64,000 bases of DNA from Mollicutes bacterium. GTDB taxonomy: Bacteria > Bacillota_I > Bacilli_A > Izemoplasmatales > Izemoplasmataceae. The stretch spans positions 31,028 to 95,027 of the forward strand of contig PWEL01000038.1 of assembly GCA_003553945.1 (NCBI GenBank), read 5' to 3'. This document shows positions 15,683 through 25,141 of this stretch, piece after piece. Positions within the stretch are counted from its first letter, which is position 1; every line of letters starts with the position of its first letter. The translations under genes and the position numbers were made by a program. Below the pieces are notes generated by a model. That model was given only the letters and a program-made list of their open reading frames with translations, was not told where the DNA came from and ran no database searches.

Positions 15683-17115
15683 TCGAGAAGATACTCCTTC
15701 GCCGCCTGGAACTGCTTGTCGTTCTCTATATCGCGCCGATACTCCAACAAGGCGTCGGAAAGCGCGGCGGCGGTCTCCTCATCGACCTCACCGGTCGCTT
15801 CAAGGCCTTCTTCTGCCTGGAACGCCTCCACGGCCGAGACCGTCTCCTCATCATAATAGCCGTCGGTGCGCATCTCATACCCGAGCGCGCTCAGGATATT
15901 CTGCACATTCGCCACCGCTTCCGATACGGTATCGTAGACAAGGGGTTCGTCAATATAGACATTGTAGGCAAAGAAATGGTCACTCTGTTCAACTTCGACG
16001 GTCGGTGTGACATAAGGGTCGTCACCTTGGATGTTGTCGATCCAGCGGCCCTCAGGGGTAAGCCAGCGGCCGGAGGTCACTGAGAGCTGGCTTTCCGAAG
16101 ACAGGCTCGCGAGCGACTGCATGGTCCCCTTGCCGAAACTCGGCGTGCCGTAGACGTCATAGCCTGCGTTCTCTTTCATCGCCACCGCGAAGATCTCCGC
16201 CGCACTTGCGCTCTGGCTGTTCATGAGCGTGACAATCTCGTAAGGACGCGCTTCATCGCCGGTGGCGTCGTAATCCATGCTGATCGTTTCGCCCCCTATT
16301 TGCTGCTCGATGGTGAACATCGGCTGATCGGAAGCGGGGATGAATAGGTCGATCACATCACGCGCCGCATCCAGATAGCCACCGCTGTTGTCGCGGACAT
16401 CGACGATGAGACTGTCGATGCCGCTCGCTTCCAGATCATCGAGGGCCTCCTCAGTGAGTCCGGCGGTCTCGGGGCCGAAGGCGTTGATCTCGAGGTAACC
16501 GATGACCTCGTCGTCTATTTCAAAGACCTCATGGGTCACCGTGGGGTTGTCTATCCGCTCTCTCGACATGGTGAAATAGAGCGTATCCTCGACATTCGGA
16601 CGATCTACGCCGAGTTCAACCTCCGTGCCGACCTCGCCGAGTATGGCGTCGACAGTCTCGAAATAGGTCTTATGCTCTTTATCGACACCGTCAACGTGTG
16701 TCACCACATCGCCGGGGATCAGACCGGCCGCTTCAGCCGGTGAATCCGGGAACACTTCGATGATGACGACACGTTCATCGACGTTCTGCACTGTGATACC
16801 GACGCCGACGAACTCCTCCCCGAGGCCCTCATCGAACTGCCGGCGCTCCTCCTCGCTCATATAACGCGAATAGGGGTCTCCGTCGATGCCGTCGAAGATG
16901 CCGTATATCGCAGCCTCGTAGAGCGCCTCTTCGTCGAGGTCCTCATAATGCGTATCGATAACTGTGTCGATGACCTCCTGCAGATATTCAGCATTATAAT
17001 CCGCGGGGTCGGGGTCGGTGTTGCCGTTGCCTAGGTCTATGTCGAAATCGCATGCGGCCAGAGCAAGCACAAGTGCGAAAACAGAGACAAGCAGTAGTCT
17101 GCGGAACAGTTTCAT
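15679..17115 (-). CDS. C-terminal processing peptidase (S41), lipoprotein with PDZ and peptidoglycan-binding domains
   Basis: Serine protease that trims proteins on the cell surface. It has 478 residues from ATG at 17115. A signal peptide ends in a lipobox LAAC, so it is probably lipid-anchored. A PDZ domain follows (GVGITVQNVDERVVIIEVFP...), then the S41 core with nucleophile region MNSQSASAAEIFA and the lysine in SFGKGTMQ. The last 90 residues form a PG_binding_1 domain (VQNILSALGYEMRTDGYYD). This arrangement is that of CtpA/CtpB. The TTG at 17121 is a poorer start: the GGAGG lies only 4 nt before it and 10 nt before the ATG. The recX start overlaps the stop. Confidence 0.92.
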   Translation of the reverse strand: MKLFRRLLLVSVFALVLALAACDFDIDLGNGNTDPDPADYNAEYLQEVIDTVIDTHYEDLDEEALYEAAIYGIFDGIDGDPYSRYMSEEERRQFDEGLGEEFVGVGITVQNVDERVVIIEVFPDSPAEAAGLIPGDVVTHVDGVDKEHKTYFETVDAILGEVGTEVELGVDRPNVEDTLYFTMSRERIDNPTVTHEVFEIDDEVIGYLEINAFGPETAGLTEEALDDLEASGIDSLIVDVRDNSGGYLDAARDVIDLFIPASDQPMFTIEQQIGGETISMDYDATGDEARPYEIVTLMNSQSASAAEIFAVAMKENAGYDVYGTPSFGKGTMQSLASLSSESQLSVTSGRWLTPEGRWIDNIQGDDPYVTPTVEVEQSDHFFAYNVYIDEPLVYDTVSEAVANVQNILSALGYEMRTDGYYDEETVSAVEAFQAEEGLEATGEVDEETAAALSDALLEYRRDIENDKQFQAAKEYLLE

Positions 17116-17117
17116 GA

Positions 17118-17999
17118 TCAATCATCCTCCCAACGGGTAGTGAAATCTCCTTGTATTTCGGTCGCCGGCGAGGCGAAGACGAACGCCTCGGGATCGACCT
17201 CCGCAATGACATTGCGGACCTTGTAATATTCCTCACGGGTGATCACACTCACGAGCATGGTCTTGTCCTTGAGCGTATAGCCGCCGCGCGTGGGCACAAG
17301 GCTCACGCCGCGTTCGAGTGTGTCGTAGATGAGCTGTTTCATCTCCCGGGGCTTGTCGGTGATGATGTGCACCGCCTTGAGCGTATTCGAACCGACAACC
17401 ACATAATCCGCCATGCGGCCGCTGATGGCCATGACCAGCAGGGCATAGAGGCCCGGGGTGATGCCACGGTCGGTGTAGAACGCGATGATTCCTGAAAGGA
17501 TGATCGCGCCGTCGACGATATATAATGAATAGCTGAGCGGGAGCTTGAAGATCCTGTGCAGTATCTTGATCGGGATGTCCGTCCCGCCGCTCGTGCCGCC
17601 GTACTTGATGACGAAACCGAAGCCGATACCGAGGAAGGACGCGCCGAACGCCGCATAAAGCAGCGGCTCGTCGGCCATCCTGAGCCGCTCCGGGAACAGT
17701 TCCTCGAAAACGAACAGGATTGCGGGGAACATGAGGGACCCATAAAGGCTGCGCCAGAACGCTTTGAAACCGAGTGCGAGCCAACCTAACCCCAGCATGA
17801 GGGCGTTGAGAATGAACGTCACCAAAGAGACGCGGACTTCTAGAAGCTCATGGAACAACACACCGACGCCGCTCACGCCGCCGATGACCCAGGAGGCGGG
17901 CATGATGAAGAAATAGAGCCCCATGACCATGAGCGTTATGCCGAAGGTGATCATCGTGTAACGGTGAAAGAACCCGAGCTTCTTAAGCATCCTTTCCAT
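17118..17999 (-). CDS. YitT family membrane protein (DUF161/DUF2179)
   Basis: Integral membrane protein of unknown function in the YitT/YpjC family. It has 293 residues from ATG at 17999, chosen for AAGGAG about 10 nt upstream; this overlaps the end of prfB by 17 nt. Five or so helices occupy the N-terminal two thirds, with family motifs WVIGGVSGVGVL and YGGTSGGTDI. The C-terminal DUF2179 domain (ERGVSLVPTRGGYTLKDKTMLVSVITREEYYKV) is a small cytoplasmic alpha/beta domain. It is two nucleotides from the protease gene. No substrate can be assigned. Confidence 0.88.
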   Translation of the reverse strand: MERMLKKLGFFHRYTMITFGITLMVMGLYFFIMPASWVIGGVSGVGVLFHELLEVRVSLVTFILNALMLGLGWLALGFKAFWRSLYGSLMFPAILFVFEELFPERLRMADEPLLYAAFGASFLGIGFGFVIKYGGTSGGTDIPIKILHRIFKLPLSYSLYIVDGAIILSGIIAFYTDRGITPGLYALLVMAISGRMADYVVVGSNTLKAVHIITDKPREMKQLIYDTLERGVSLVPTRGGYTLKDKTMLVSVITREEYYKVRNVIAEVDPEAFVFASPATEIQGDFTTRWEDD

Positions 18000-19101
18000 C
18001 GCTTGCCTTCTCCTTCGATACCTGCTTGAGATACGACATGATGAAATCATCGATGTCGCCGTCGAGGACCTTCTCGACCTGCGAGGTCTCCTTCTCGGTC
18101 CGGTGGTCCTTCACCATGGTGTAGGGATGCATGACATAGGAGCGGATCTGGGATCCGAAGGCATTGCTCATATCCTCGCCGCGCAGACGTTCGATCTCTT
18201 CTGAACGCTTCTTTTGCTCGAGCTGATGAAGCTTCGCGCGGAGAATCTTCATCGCCTGCTCGCGGTTCTTGATCTGCGAGCGCTCGTTCTGACAGCTCAC
18301 CGTAATCTCCGTCGGCAGGTGCGTGATGCGCACCGCGGATTCGGTCGTGTTCACGCTCTGGCCGCCGGCGCCGCTTGAACGGTACGTGTCGACGCGGAGG
18401 TCCTCGTCCTTGATATCGACCTCGACATTGTCATCGATATAGGGAATCACACTGACGCCCGCAAAACTCGTGTGGCGGCGCTTCGAAGCGTCAAAGGGGG
18501 AGATCCTCACCAGGCGGTGCACACCGTGCTCCGCCTTGAACTTGCCGTAGGCATGGTCGCCGTCGACGGTGAACGTAGCGTTTTTAAGCCCCGCTTCGCT
18601 TCCGGGGAGATAGTCGTTCACCTCGAGGGAATACCCCTGGCTTTCCGCATAACGGGTATACATCCTGTAAAGCATCATCGCCCAGTCGTGGGACTCCGTG
18701 CCGCCGGCCCCCGGATGAATCTCGATGATGGCGGGGCTGTCGTCGTAGGATTCGGAAAGATACAGAAGTGTCTCGAGCTTGTCGAACTGCGCCTTCAAGG
18801 CGTCGACGTCCTCCTCGGCGCTGTCGACCTCCTCGCCCATCTCCAGCAGTTCAATGGCGACGGAGAGGTTGTCCATGCCTTCTTTCAAATCTTTATAGGC
18901 TTTATAGCGCTTTTTGAGACGGTTCAGCTTCTGAACAGTCTTCTGCGCTTCATCGTGGTTGTCCCAGAAATCGTTGCGGTAGGTCTTTTGTTCGATGGTG
19001 TCGATCGTCTCCTTGAGGGAATCGACATCGAGCAGCTGCTCGATGTCCTTGATCCGGTCCTCAAGAGCGCTATGTTTCTGCTTGAGTTCATAGAGTTCCA
19101 T
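17983..19101 (-). CDS. prfB: Peptide chain release factor 2, without programmed frameshift
   Basis: Class I release factor for UGA and UAA stops. It has 372 residues. The catalytic GGQ lies in SSGAGGQSVNTTESAV. The stop-recognition tripeptide region is present (HPFDASKRR-like segment ISPFDASKRRHTSFAG). Most bacteria interrupt prfB after about 25 codons with a CUU-UGA-C frameshift site that self-regulates RF2. Here the equivalent place reads continuously (DIEQLLDVDSLKE; codons CTG CTC GAT), so the control is absent. It sits 12 nt after secA, in the conserved hpf-secA-prfB order. Confidence 0.96.
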   Translation of the reverse strand: MELYELKQKHSALEDRIKDIEQLLDVDSLKETIDTIEQKTYRNDFWDNHDEAQKTVQKLNRLKKRYKAYKDLKEGMDNLSVAIELLEMGEEVDSAEEDVDALKAQFDKLETLLYLSESYDDSPAIIEIHPGAGGTESHDWAMMLYRMYTRYAESQGYSLEVNDYLPGSEAGLKNATFTVDGDHAYGKFKAEHGVHRLVRISPFDASKRRHTSFAGVSVIPYIDDNVEVDIKDEDLRVDTYRSSGAGGQSVNTTESAVRITHLPTEITVSCQNERSQIKNREQAMKILRAKLHQLEQKKRSEEIERLRGEDMSNAFGSQIRSYVMHPYTMVKDHRTEKETSQVEKVLDGDIDDFIMSYLKQVSKEKASDGKDA

Positions 19102-19113
19102 GGAATCACCTTC

Positions 19114-21615
19114 TTAAGCGCCGTGGCAGTGTTTGTACTTCTTGCCGCTGCCACAGGGGCAGGGTTCGTTGCGACCGACTTTCTTCCGGCGCACGGGTTT
19201 TTTCTTCTGCTGTTCTTCCTTGCCGGAGCTGGTCTTGGTCGGTTTCGCAACCTGGACCCGCTCGGTGTTGTCGCGGACTTTGGCCTTGAGGAGATAGCGG
19301 GTCACATCGCGTTCGATGGCCGCGATCATGTCCTCGAACATCTCGTACCCGATCTCCTGATATTCGCGCAGCGGGTTCTGCTGACCGTACTGCCTGAGAC
19401 CGATGCTCTGTCTGAGGTCGCTCATCTGATCGATATGCTGGATCCAGTGGGTATCGACCACGCGGAGCACAACGGCCTTGAGGAAATCGTTGAACTTCTC
19501 ACGCCCGAAGCGCTCTTCCTTCTCGGTGAAATCCGCTTCAAGCAGTTGCTCGAGATACTGATAGGCCTCATCGGGGTCGGTCGAGAGTTTCTCCCTCTCC
19601 ACCTTGTCCTGGGCGAAGAGCCTACCGTTCAGGGCGTCATAGAGCGAGTCCCTGTCGACGGTTTCATCCTTCTTCTCTTCATCCGTGTGTTCCGAGACAA
19701 GACGGTCGAGATGGCGTTTTGCAAGCGGCTTGATCATATCGATGATGTCGTCGTTGAGCAGGATGTCGCGCCGCTGGCCGTAGATGGTCTCGCGCTGCTG
19801 GCGGAGCACCTCGTCGTATTGAAGGATGGTCTTGCGCCGGTCGTAGTTGTTGCCTTCAATCTGGCGCTGGGCCTTCTTGATGAAGCGGGAGAATATCTTA
19901 TAGTCGACCGGCCGGTCGTCGTCTTCGCCACGTCGCTTGCTTAAGGATTCGAGCTGCTTCTGGAAGCGTTCGCCGCCGAAACGACGGACAAGGTCATCCT
20001 CACCCGAGAGGAAGAATTTCGAATAGCCGGGGTCGCCCTGGCGTCCGCTTCTTCCGCGGAGCTGATCATCGATGCGGCGCGCCTCATGGCGCTCGGTGCC
20101 GATCACGGCGAGACCGCCGAGTTCCTTGACGCCCGGGCCGAGCTTGATGTCTGTACCGCGGCCGGCCATGTTGGTGGCGATGGTCACGGCGCCCTTCTGT
20201 CCGGCGTTCTCTATGATCTGTGCCTCGCGTTCGTGATTCTTCGCGTTCAACACCTCGTGCTGGACGCCGCGGCGCTTGAGGAGTTTGCTCAGGCGCTCGC
20301 TGCTCTCGACGGAGATCGTGCCGACAAGCACGGGCTGACCTTTCTTGTTGCGCATTTCGATCTCATCAGCGAGCGCTTTATATTTCGCCTTCATGGAAGG
20401 ATAGATGACATCGTTGGCGTCATGACGGATCATGGGCTCGTTCGTCGGAATCTGGATGACGAGCATGTTGTAGATGTTGCGGAACTCCTCCTCCTCTGTC
20501 TTGGCGGTGCCTGTCATGCCTGAGAGCTTCTCGTACATGCGGAAGAAGTTCTGGAAGGTGATGGAGGCCAGGGTGCTGGATTCCTTCTTGATCTCGACGC
20601 CCTCTTTGGCTTCGAGCGCCTGATGCAGTCCCTGGGAGAACTGTCGTCCGGGCATGAGGCGCCCGGTGAACTGGTCGACCAGCACGACCTGCCCATCCTT
20701 GACGACATAGTCCACGTCGCTTTCCATCGTATAGTTGGCCTTGATGGCATTGTTGATGTGGTGCAAAAGCGTCACATGCTCGAGGTCGTAGAGATTCTCG
20801 ATGCCGAAATAGCGTTCGGCCTTGGAGACGCCTGAATCCGTGAGGGTCACGTGGCGGGCCTTGATATCGATCTCGTAATCATCTTCATCGAGGCTTCTCG
20901 CGAACGCATTCGCCTGCTTATAGAGATTGGCGGTCTTCTTCGCACCGCCAGAGATGATGAGCGGGGTCCGCGCCTCGTCGATGAGAATGGAGTCGACCTC
21001 GTCGATGATGGCGTAATGCAGTTCTCGCTGCACCATCTGATCCTTATAGATCGCCATGTGGTCGCGCAGATAATCAAAGCCGAGTTCGTTGTTCGTCGAA
21101 TAGAGCACATCCGACTTGTAGGCTTCCTTCTTTTCCTCGTGGGTGAGGTCGCGGTGATTGAGTCCGACGCTCATACCGAGGAATCGGAAAATATCCCCGA
21201 TCTCACCTTCGGCCTCACGGCGGGCGAGATAGTCATTGACCGTCACGATGTGTACGCCGCGGCCCGTGAGCGCGTTCAGGTAGGCGGGCATCACGGCGGT
21301 GAGTGTCTTACCTTCACCGGTCTTCATCTCGGCAATGTTGGTTTCATGGATGACGCGGGCGCCCATGATCTGGACTTTGAAGGGGGTCATCCCCGTGACG
21401 CGCGTCGATGCCTCGCGGACGATCGCATAGACCTCTTCCTGAAGGTCATCAAGCGTCTCGCCCTCGGCGAGGCGCTTCTTGAACTTTTCCGTCTGATTCT
21501 TGAGCGCTTCATCGCTCATGTCCTTATATTCATCGGCAAGCGCCATGACCCGCTCGGCGAATTTACGGAGCGGTTTTTGTTGACGGCGGCTGGGGTCGAA
21601 GAATTTTTTCAGCAT
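19114..21615 (-). CDS. secA: Protein translocase ATPase SecA
   Basis: ATPase motor that drives preproteins through SecYEG. It has 833 residues from ATG at 21615, preceded by GAGGTGA; an upstream ATG at 21642 has no ribosome-binding site. Walker A GEGKTLTA, Walker B-like [13 protein letters not shown], and the crosslinking and helical wing regions are all present. The C-terminus has the zinc-binding [19 protein letters not shown]. It lies between hpf (separated by a terminator) and prfB. I see no convincing promoter in the 75 nt between the terminator and the start. Confidence 0.97.
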   Translation of the reverse strand: MLKKFFDPSRRQQKPLRKFAERVMALADEYKDMSDEALKNQTEKFKKRLAEGETLDDLQEEVYAIVREASTRVTGMTPFKVQIMGARVIHETNIAEMKTGEGKTLTAVMPAYLNALTGRGVHIVTVNDYLARREAEGEIGDIFRFLGMSVGLNHRDLTHEEKKEAYKSDVLYSTNNELGFDYLRDHMAIYKDQMVQRELHYAIIDEVDSILIDEARTPLIISGGAKKTANLYKQANAFARSLDEDDYEIDIKARHVTLTDSGVSKAERYFGIENLYDLEHVTLLHHINNAIKANYTMESDVDYVVKDGQVVLVDQFTGRLMPGRQFSQGLHQALEAKEGVEIKKESSTLASITFQNFFRMYEKLSGMTGTAKTEEEEFRNIYNMLVIQIPTNEPMIRHDANDVIYPSMKAKYKALADEIEMRNKKGQPVLVGTISVESSERLSKLLKRRGVQHEVLNAKNHEREAQIIENAGQKGAVTIATNMAGRGTDIKLGPGVKELGGLAVIGTERHEARRIDDQLRGRSGRQGDPGYSKFFLSGEDDLVRRFGGERFQKQLESLSKRRGEDDDRPVDYKIFSRFIKKAQRQIEGNNYDRRKTILQYDEVLRQQRETIYGQRRDILLNDDIIDMIKPLAKRHLDRLVSEHTDEEKKDETVDRDSLYDALNGRLFAQDKVEREKLSTDPDEAYQYLEQLLEADFTEKEERFGREKFNDFLKAVVLRVVDTHWIQHIDQMSDLRQSIGLRQYGQQNPLREYQEIGYEMFEDMIAAIERDVTRYLLKAKVRDNTERVQVAKPTKTSSGKEEQQKKKPVRRKKVGRNEPCPCGSGKKYKHCHGA

Positions 21616-21691
21616 ATTCTCACCTCGTCTGTAATCATACACATGTTATCACAAAAGGCCGTGGATAAAAAGCGCAGGGCGCACACCATGC

Positions 21692-21721
21692 AAAAAAATG
21701 CGCGATGTCGCCACCGCGCAT
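21692..21721 (-). terminator. Rho-independent terminator after hpf
   Basis: On the minus strand a 7-bp stem (ATGCGCG / CGCGCAT, arms at 21715-21721 and 21698-21704) is followed by seven T (21692-21698). It starts 9 nt after the hpf stop. Confidence 0.82.
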
Positions 21722-21730
21722 CCTGAAGGC

Positions 21731-22270
21731 CTATTCCGTCTCGATGACGGCGTAATCTCCGTCATGTCTCAGATAAAGCACATGGATATTCTCCGTCTCA
21801 TCATCGCGATAGATGTAGAAATCATGTCCTAGCATCTCCATGGCGGTGATCGCTTCATCGGTGCTCATCTGTTCTATCTTGTGTTTCTTCCGCTTGACAG
21901 GGCGTCCGACGAGCTCCCTTTCGAGGGCCTCGAGGTCGACATCGTCATCGAAGAGGTCCTTGACGCCTTCGCGTTTCCTCAGACTGCGGTTGATCTTCGT
22001 CTTGTGCTTCCTGATCTGCCTTTCGAGTTTATCAATGGCCAGGTCGATGCCGGCGTACATGTCTTCCTCTTTGACCTCCGCTCTCATGGTGAAGTACTTG
22101 GTGGGGATGGTGATTTCCACTCGGTGATGGTCGCTGTGGGTGGCGCAGAGCACGACAGCGTCGAGTTCTTCCCGGAAATAGCGCTCGACTTTCAAGAGCT
22201 TGTCCTTGGCGTAGTTCTCGATGGCTTCTGTCACTTCAAATCCGTCTTTTCCGCGTACTTCGACGTTCAT
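21731..22270 (-). CDS. hpf: Ribosome hibernation promoting factor, long form
   Basis: Binds the ribosome in stationary phase and drives 100S dimer formation. Its 179 residues match the long form of Bacillota. The N-terminal beta-alpha-beta domain (MNVEVRGKDGFEVTEAIENY; DMYAGIDLAIDKLERQIRKHK) is followed by a linker and the C-terminal dimerisation domain ending in HDFYIYRDDETENIHVLYLRHDGDYAVIE. It has its own extended -10 promoter at 22302-22310 and a terminator at 21692-21721. Confidence 0.95.
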   Translation of the reverse strand: MNVEVRGKDGFEVTEAIENYAKDKLLKVERYFREELDAVVLCATHSDHHRVEITIPTKYFTMRAEVKEEDMYAGIDLAIDKLERQIRKHKTKINRSLRKREGVKDLFDDDVDLEALERELVGRPVKRKKHKIEQMSTDEAITAMEMLGHDFYIYRDDETENIHVLYLRHDGDYAVIETE

Positions 22271-22301
22271 TCTATCAACTCCTTCGTGGAATGGTATTTA
22301 T

Positions 22302-22310
22302 ATTATAACA
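22302..22310 (-). promoter_or_regulatory. Extended -10 promoter for hpf
   Basis: The minus strand reads TGTTATAAT, a consensus -10 with the upstream TG extension, about 32 nt before the hpf ATG. No good -35 is visible at 16-18 nt. A stress or stationary-phase sigma factor cannot be judged from this. Confidence 0.6.
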
Positions 22311-22342
22311 TACTATGAAAAAATGACGTGTGAAAAACGATG

Positions 22343-22702
22343 TTATTCATCGAGAGCCTCGAGCAGAATCTCTATCTGATCCAGCGTAAGCGCGCGGTCG
22401 GAGAAGAGCACACAGGGCGAGAAGGCCAGAAAGAATACCTTCAGGACCTCCGGAGATTCATCGTCATAATAGAAAAACGGCGCATCATTGGATGCTTCAA
22501 GCAGCCGCACGAGAAGGAGGGGATGCATCCCTTCCTCGTAGGTCAGCGTGACGACCTCCTTAAGACTCGTCGGCAGGACGGAGACCATCAGGCGCTTGTC
22601 TGACGCTTCTTTGCATTCAATGCAGAGTATGGACATGCGGAAGAGATTCGCGAATGACACATCCGGTGTGAACGCCGTGCCGCAGAATCTGCAGATCGCC
22701 AT
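22343..22702 (-). CDS. Small zinc-ribbon protein with ComF-like N-terminus
   Basis: 119 residues. The first about 32 hold two CxxC pairs (CRFC at 4-7, CIEC at 27-30) with an intervening hydrophobic stretch, as in the N-terminal zinc ribbon of ComFC competence proteins. The rest (acidic, Leu-rich, ending LDQIEILLEALDE) does not show the ComFC phosphoribosyltransferase fold. In Bacillus, comF genes lie upstream of hpf-secA-prfB, so this may be a diverged remnant. The start ATG lies immediately after the T-run of the buk terminator, and the ribosome-binding GGGTGG is the 3' arm of that hairpin. Function unknown. Confidence 0.6.
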   Translation of the reverse strand: MAICRFCGTAFTPDVSFANLFRMSILCIECKEASDKRLMVSVLPTSLKEVVTLTYEEGMHPLLLVRLLEASNDAPFFYYDDESPEVLKVFFLAFSPCVLFSDRALTLDQIEILLEALDE

Positions 22703-22738
22703 AAAAAACCACCCGTGCGTATGATACGCGCGGGTGGT
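22703..22738 (-). terminator. Rho-independent terminator after buk
   Basis: On the minus strand ACCACCCG and GCGTAT arms pair with ATACGC and CGGGTGGT across a 1-nt mismatch (22708-22738), followed by six T. It ends the branched-chain amino acid operon, 10 nt after the buk stop. It abuts the next ATG at 22702. Confidence 0.9.
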
Positions 22739-22748
22739 GCTTCCTGCT

Positions 22749-23825
22749 TCAGTATTCTTTTGCTTCGACCTCGCCGTCGAGGAGAGCCTTCATGTTGAAG
22801 GCGAGGGCTTCGAGTTCGTTCTCGCCGGGATAGATGCTGATGTCGCCGAGATGGTCGATCATCTCTATGAGCGGCTGGATGATGTCCTGATTATAGGCCA
22901 GGCCGCCGGTGAGGATGATCGCGTCCACCTGGGAGGCGGCGACGGCGTAAAGCCCGCCGATCTCCTTGGCGATCTGATAGACCATGGCCCGGATGACTTC
23001 CGAGGCTTCGACGCGACCCTCGCTGATCATATCGGAGACCTGTTCCGCATCCTTTGTATTCAAGTAGCTGAACATGCCGCCGTAGCTCCGGATCAGTTTC
23101 TTGAACTCCTCCTGGGTATGGCCGGCGAACGCCATGTCGATGACGCTCGAGACAGGTAGACCGCCCGAACGTTCCGGACTCATCGGACCATCCCCATCGA
23201 GGGCGTTGTTCACATCGACCACGCGCCCCTGCTTATGATAGCCCACGCTGATACCGCCACCGAGATGCGCGACGATAAGGTGCAGATCTTCATAGGGGAC
23301 GCCGCGTTTCTCGCTATAATCGCGGGCGACCGCCTTTTGATTGAGCGCATGGAAGAGACTGCGTCTGGTGATGCCGTTCAATCCTGAAAACTTCGCGACG
23401 TCGTCCATCTCGTCGACGACGACAGGGTCGGCGATATAGGCATCCTTGCCGACCTCGCTTGCCAGCGCCTCGGCGAGGAGCCCTCCGAGATTCGATGCGT
23501 GTTCGCCGTGCGTGTTGTTTTTGAGCGCCTCGATCATCGCATCGTTCACACGGTATATCCCGCTCTTGAGAGGACGGAGAAGGCCTCCTCTTCCGATGAA
23601 GCCCTCTATGGAGGAGAGTGGGATCTCATTATCCTTCAGAAACGCTTCGATGAGCTGCTTGCGCATCGGCAGCTGATCGACGAGCGATTCATACTGCAGC
23701 ATCTCTGAGCCGTCGTGACGGATGGTCGTCTTCGCATACGGACGTTGTTCCTTGAAGAACACCACCTGGTCGAACACCGCGATCTTGGTGCTCGTCGACC
23801 CGGGGTTGATTGTTAGAATGCGCAC
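22749..23825 (-). CDS. buk: Butyrate kinase (branched-chain acyl kinase)
   Basis: Converts an acyl phosphate and ADP into a carboxylic acid and ATP. Its 358 residues match Buk of the acetate/sugar kinase-Hsc70-actin fold. Motifs are ILTINPGSTSTKIAVF (phosphate 1 loop), LHLIVAHLGGGISVG, DVNNALDGDGPMSPERSG and ILTGGLAYNQ. The start is GTG at 23825 with AAGGAG 8 nt upstream. It follows the 2-oxoacid oxidoreductase subunits by 19 nt, so isobutyryl-, isovaleryl- or 2-methylbutyryl-phosphate is the likely substrate. The phosphotransbutyrylase that would make that acyl phosphate is not in this operon. Confidence 0.93.
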   Translation of the reverse strand: MRILTINPGSTSTKIAVFDQVVFFKEQRPYAKTTIRHDGSEMLQYESLVDQLPMRKQLIEAFLKDNEIPLSSIEGFIGRGGLLRPLKSGIYRVNDAMIEALKNNTHGEHASNLGGLLAEALASEVGKDAYIADPVVVDEMDDVAKFSGLNGITRRSLFHALNQKAVARDYSEKRGVPYEDLHLIVAHLGGGISVGYHKQGRVVDVNNALDGDGPMSPERSGGLPVSSVIDMAFAGHTQEEFKKLIRSYGGMFSYLNTKDAEQVSDMISEGRVEASEVIRAMVYQIAKEIGGLYAVAASQVDAIILTGGLAYNQDIIQPLIEMIDHLGDISIYPGENELEALAFNMKALLDGEVEAKEY

Positions 23826-23844
23826 GGCTTCATCTCCTTTCAGC

Positions 23845-24387
23845 CTAAGCGCTCACAGCGTCCATACCGGCTTCGAGCGCCTTCCTATTGAGCGCTACAA
23901 GGGCTTCCTTTCTGCCGGTGAAAAGCTCGTCGAAGACCTTGAAGATCGCTTCCTTGTCGAAGAGGTCTGTCACAGCGATGTAAGCGCCGAGCATGACCAT
24001 GTTCGCGACTTTGAGGTTGCCGATGTCGAGCGCGATCTTGTTCGCATCGACCGGGTAGAGGTCGACATCATCGCGGATGCCGTCCTGTTCGACGAGGCTG
24101 CTGTTGATGAAGAGGGAGCCTCCGCTCTTGAGCTTGTTCTCGAACTTGGCGAGCGACGGATGATTCATCACGACAAGGGAGTCCGGTTCGCTCACGACAG
24201 GTGAGTTGATGCGTTCATCGGATATCGTCACCTGGCAGTTCGCAGTCCCGCCCCTGGTCTCGGGTCCGTAGGAGGGAATCCATACAGTGTTCCTATCTTC
24301 GTGCGTCGCCGCATAGGAGAGGATCTGACCCATCAGCATGACGCCCTGTCCGCCGAAGCCGGCGACAATCAATTTTTCCTCAAGCAT
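23845..24387 (-). CDS. 2-oxoacid:ferredoxin oxidoreductase, gamma subunit (Vor/Kor type)
   Basis: Gamma subunit of a coenzyme A-acylating ferredoxin oxidoreductase. It has 180 residues. The family signature VAGFGGQGVMLMGQIL is at the N-terminus, followed by PSYGPETRGGTANC and DSLVVMNHPSL. ATG at 24387 has AAGGAGG 6 nt upstream and overlaps the beta-subunit stop by 8 nt (ATGCTTGA). Together with the delta, alpha and beta genes it forms a complete four-subunit enzyme. Substrate is judged from neighbours (leucine dehydrogenase, butyrate kinase) to be branched-chain 2-oxoacids. Confidence 0.92.
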   Translation of the reverse strand: MLEEKLIVAGFGGQGVMLMGQILSYAATHEDRNTVWIPSYGPETRGGTANCQVTISDERINSPVVSEPDSLVVMNHPSLAKFENKLKSGGSLFINSSLVEQDGIRDDVDLYPVDANKIALDIGNLKVANMVMLGAYIAVTDLFDKEAIFKVFDELFTGRKEALVALNRKALEAGMDAVSA

Positions 24388-25141
24388 CGTCATCCTCCTT
24401 CGTCATATCTTTGTAGACACCGAGGGGATAATAGGGGATCATGTTCTCGACCGCCCAGTCGAGTGAATCCTTCGGCTCCATGCCCCAGTTGATCGGGCAG
24501 GTGGAGATGAATTCGATCAAAGTGAAACCTTGTTTCCCACTCTGGATGTCGAAGGCTTTCTGAAGCGCCTTCTTGGCCTTCCTGACATGCTTGGGGTCAT
24601 GCACGCTCACGCGTTCGAGATACGTAGCGCCGGGCACATTGGAAAGCAGCTCGCAGACTCTGAGGGGTTCACCGGCCTGCGCTTTTTCACGTCCGTGCGG
24701 AGAGGTGGTGGTCTGCTGGCCGAGCAGCGTCGTCGGCGCCATCTGGCCGCCGGTCATGCCATAGATCGCGTTGTTGACGAAGATTATGGTGATGTTCTCG
24801 CCGCGGTGCGCAGCGTGGACGGCCTCGGCGAGACCTATGGATGCGAGGTCGCCATCGCCCTGATAGGTGAACACAGTGCTTTCGGGGCGGACCCGCTTGA
24901 TACCGGTCGCAACCGCCGGGGCGCGGCCGTGGGCCGCCTGATGCATATCGCAGTCGAAGTATTCGTAGGCCATGACGCTGCAGCCGACGCTCGCGACACC
25001 TACCGAACTCTCGATGAGGCCCCTCTCTTTCAGCACCTCGCCGACGAGATTGTGGATGATGCCGTGGGTGCAGCCGGGACAATAGTGGTATTCCCTTTCG
25101 GTGAGACCCGCCTGCGGTCTGTAGACAGTCTTCGTATTCAT
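24380..25141 (-). CDS. 2-oxoacid:ferredoxin oxidoreductase, beta (TPP-binding) subunit
   Basis: Thiamine diphosphate-binding subunit. It has 253 residues. The TPP motif runs from QGDGDLASIGLAE to NNAIYGMTGGQMAPTT. The N-terminal YHYCPGCTHG provides cysteines for a 4Fe-4S cluster as in other KorB/VorA proteins. The start overlaps the alpha-subunit stop by one base (TAATG). Cytoplasmic; reduces ferredoxin that the Rnf complex encoded at 1-4585 could reoxidise. Confidence 0.94.
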   Translation of the reverse strand: MNTKTVYRPQAGLTEREYHYCPGCTHGIIHNLVGEVLKERGLIESSVGVASVGCSVMAYEYFDCDMHQAAHGRAPAVATGIKRVRPESTVFTYQGDGDLASIGLAEAVHAAHRGENITIIFVNNAIYGMTGGQMAPTTLLGQQTTTSPHGREKAQAGEPLRVCELLSNVPGATYLERVSVHDPKHVRKAKKALQKAFDIQSGKQGFTLIEFISTCPINWGMEPKDSLDWAVENMIPYYPLGVYKDMTKEDDDA

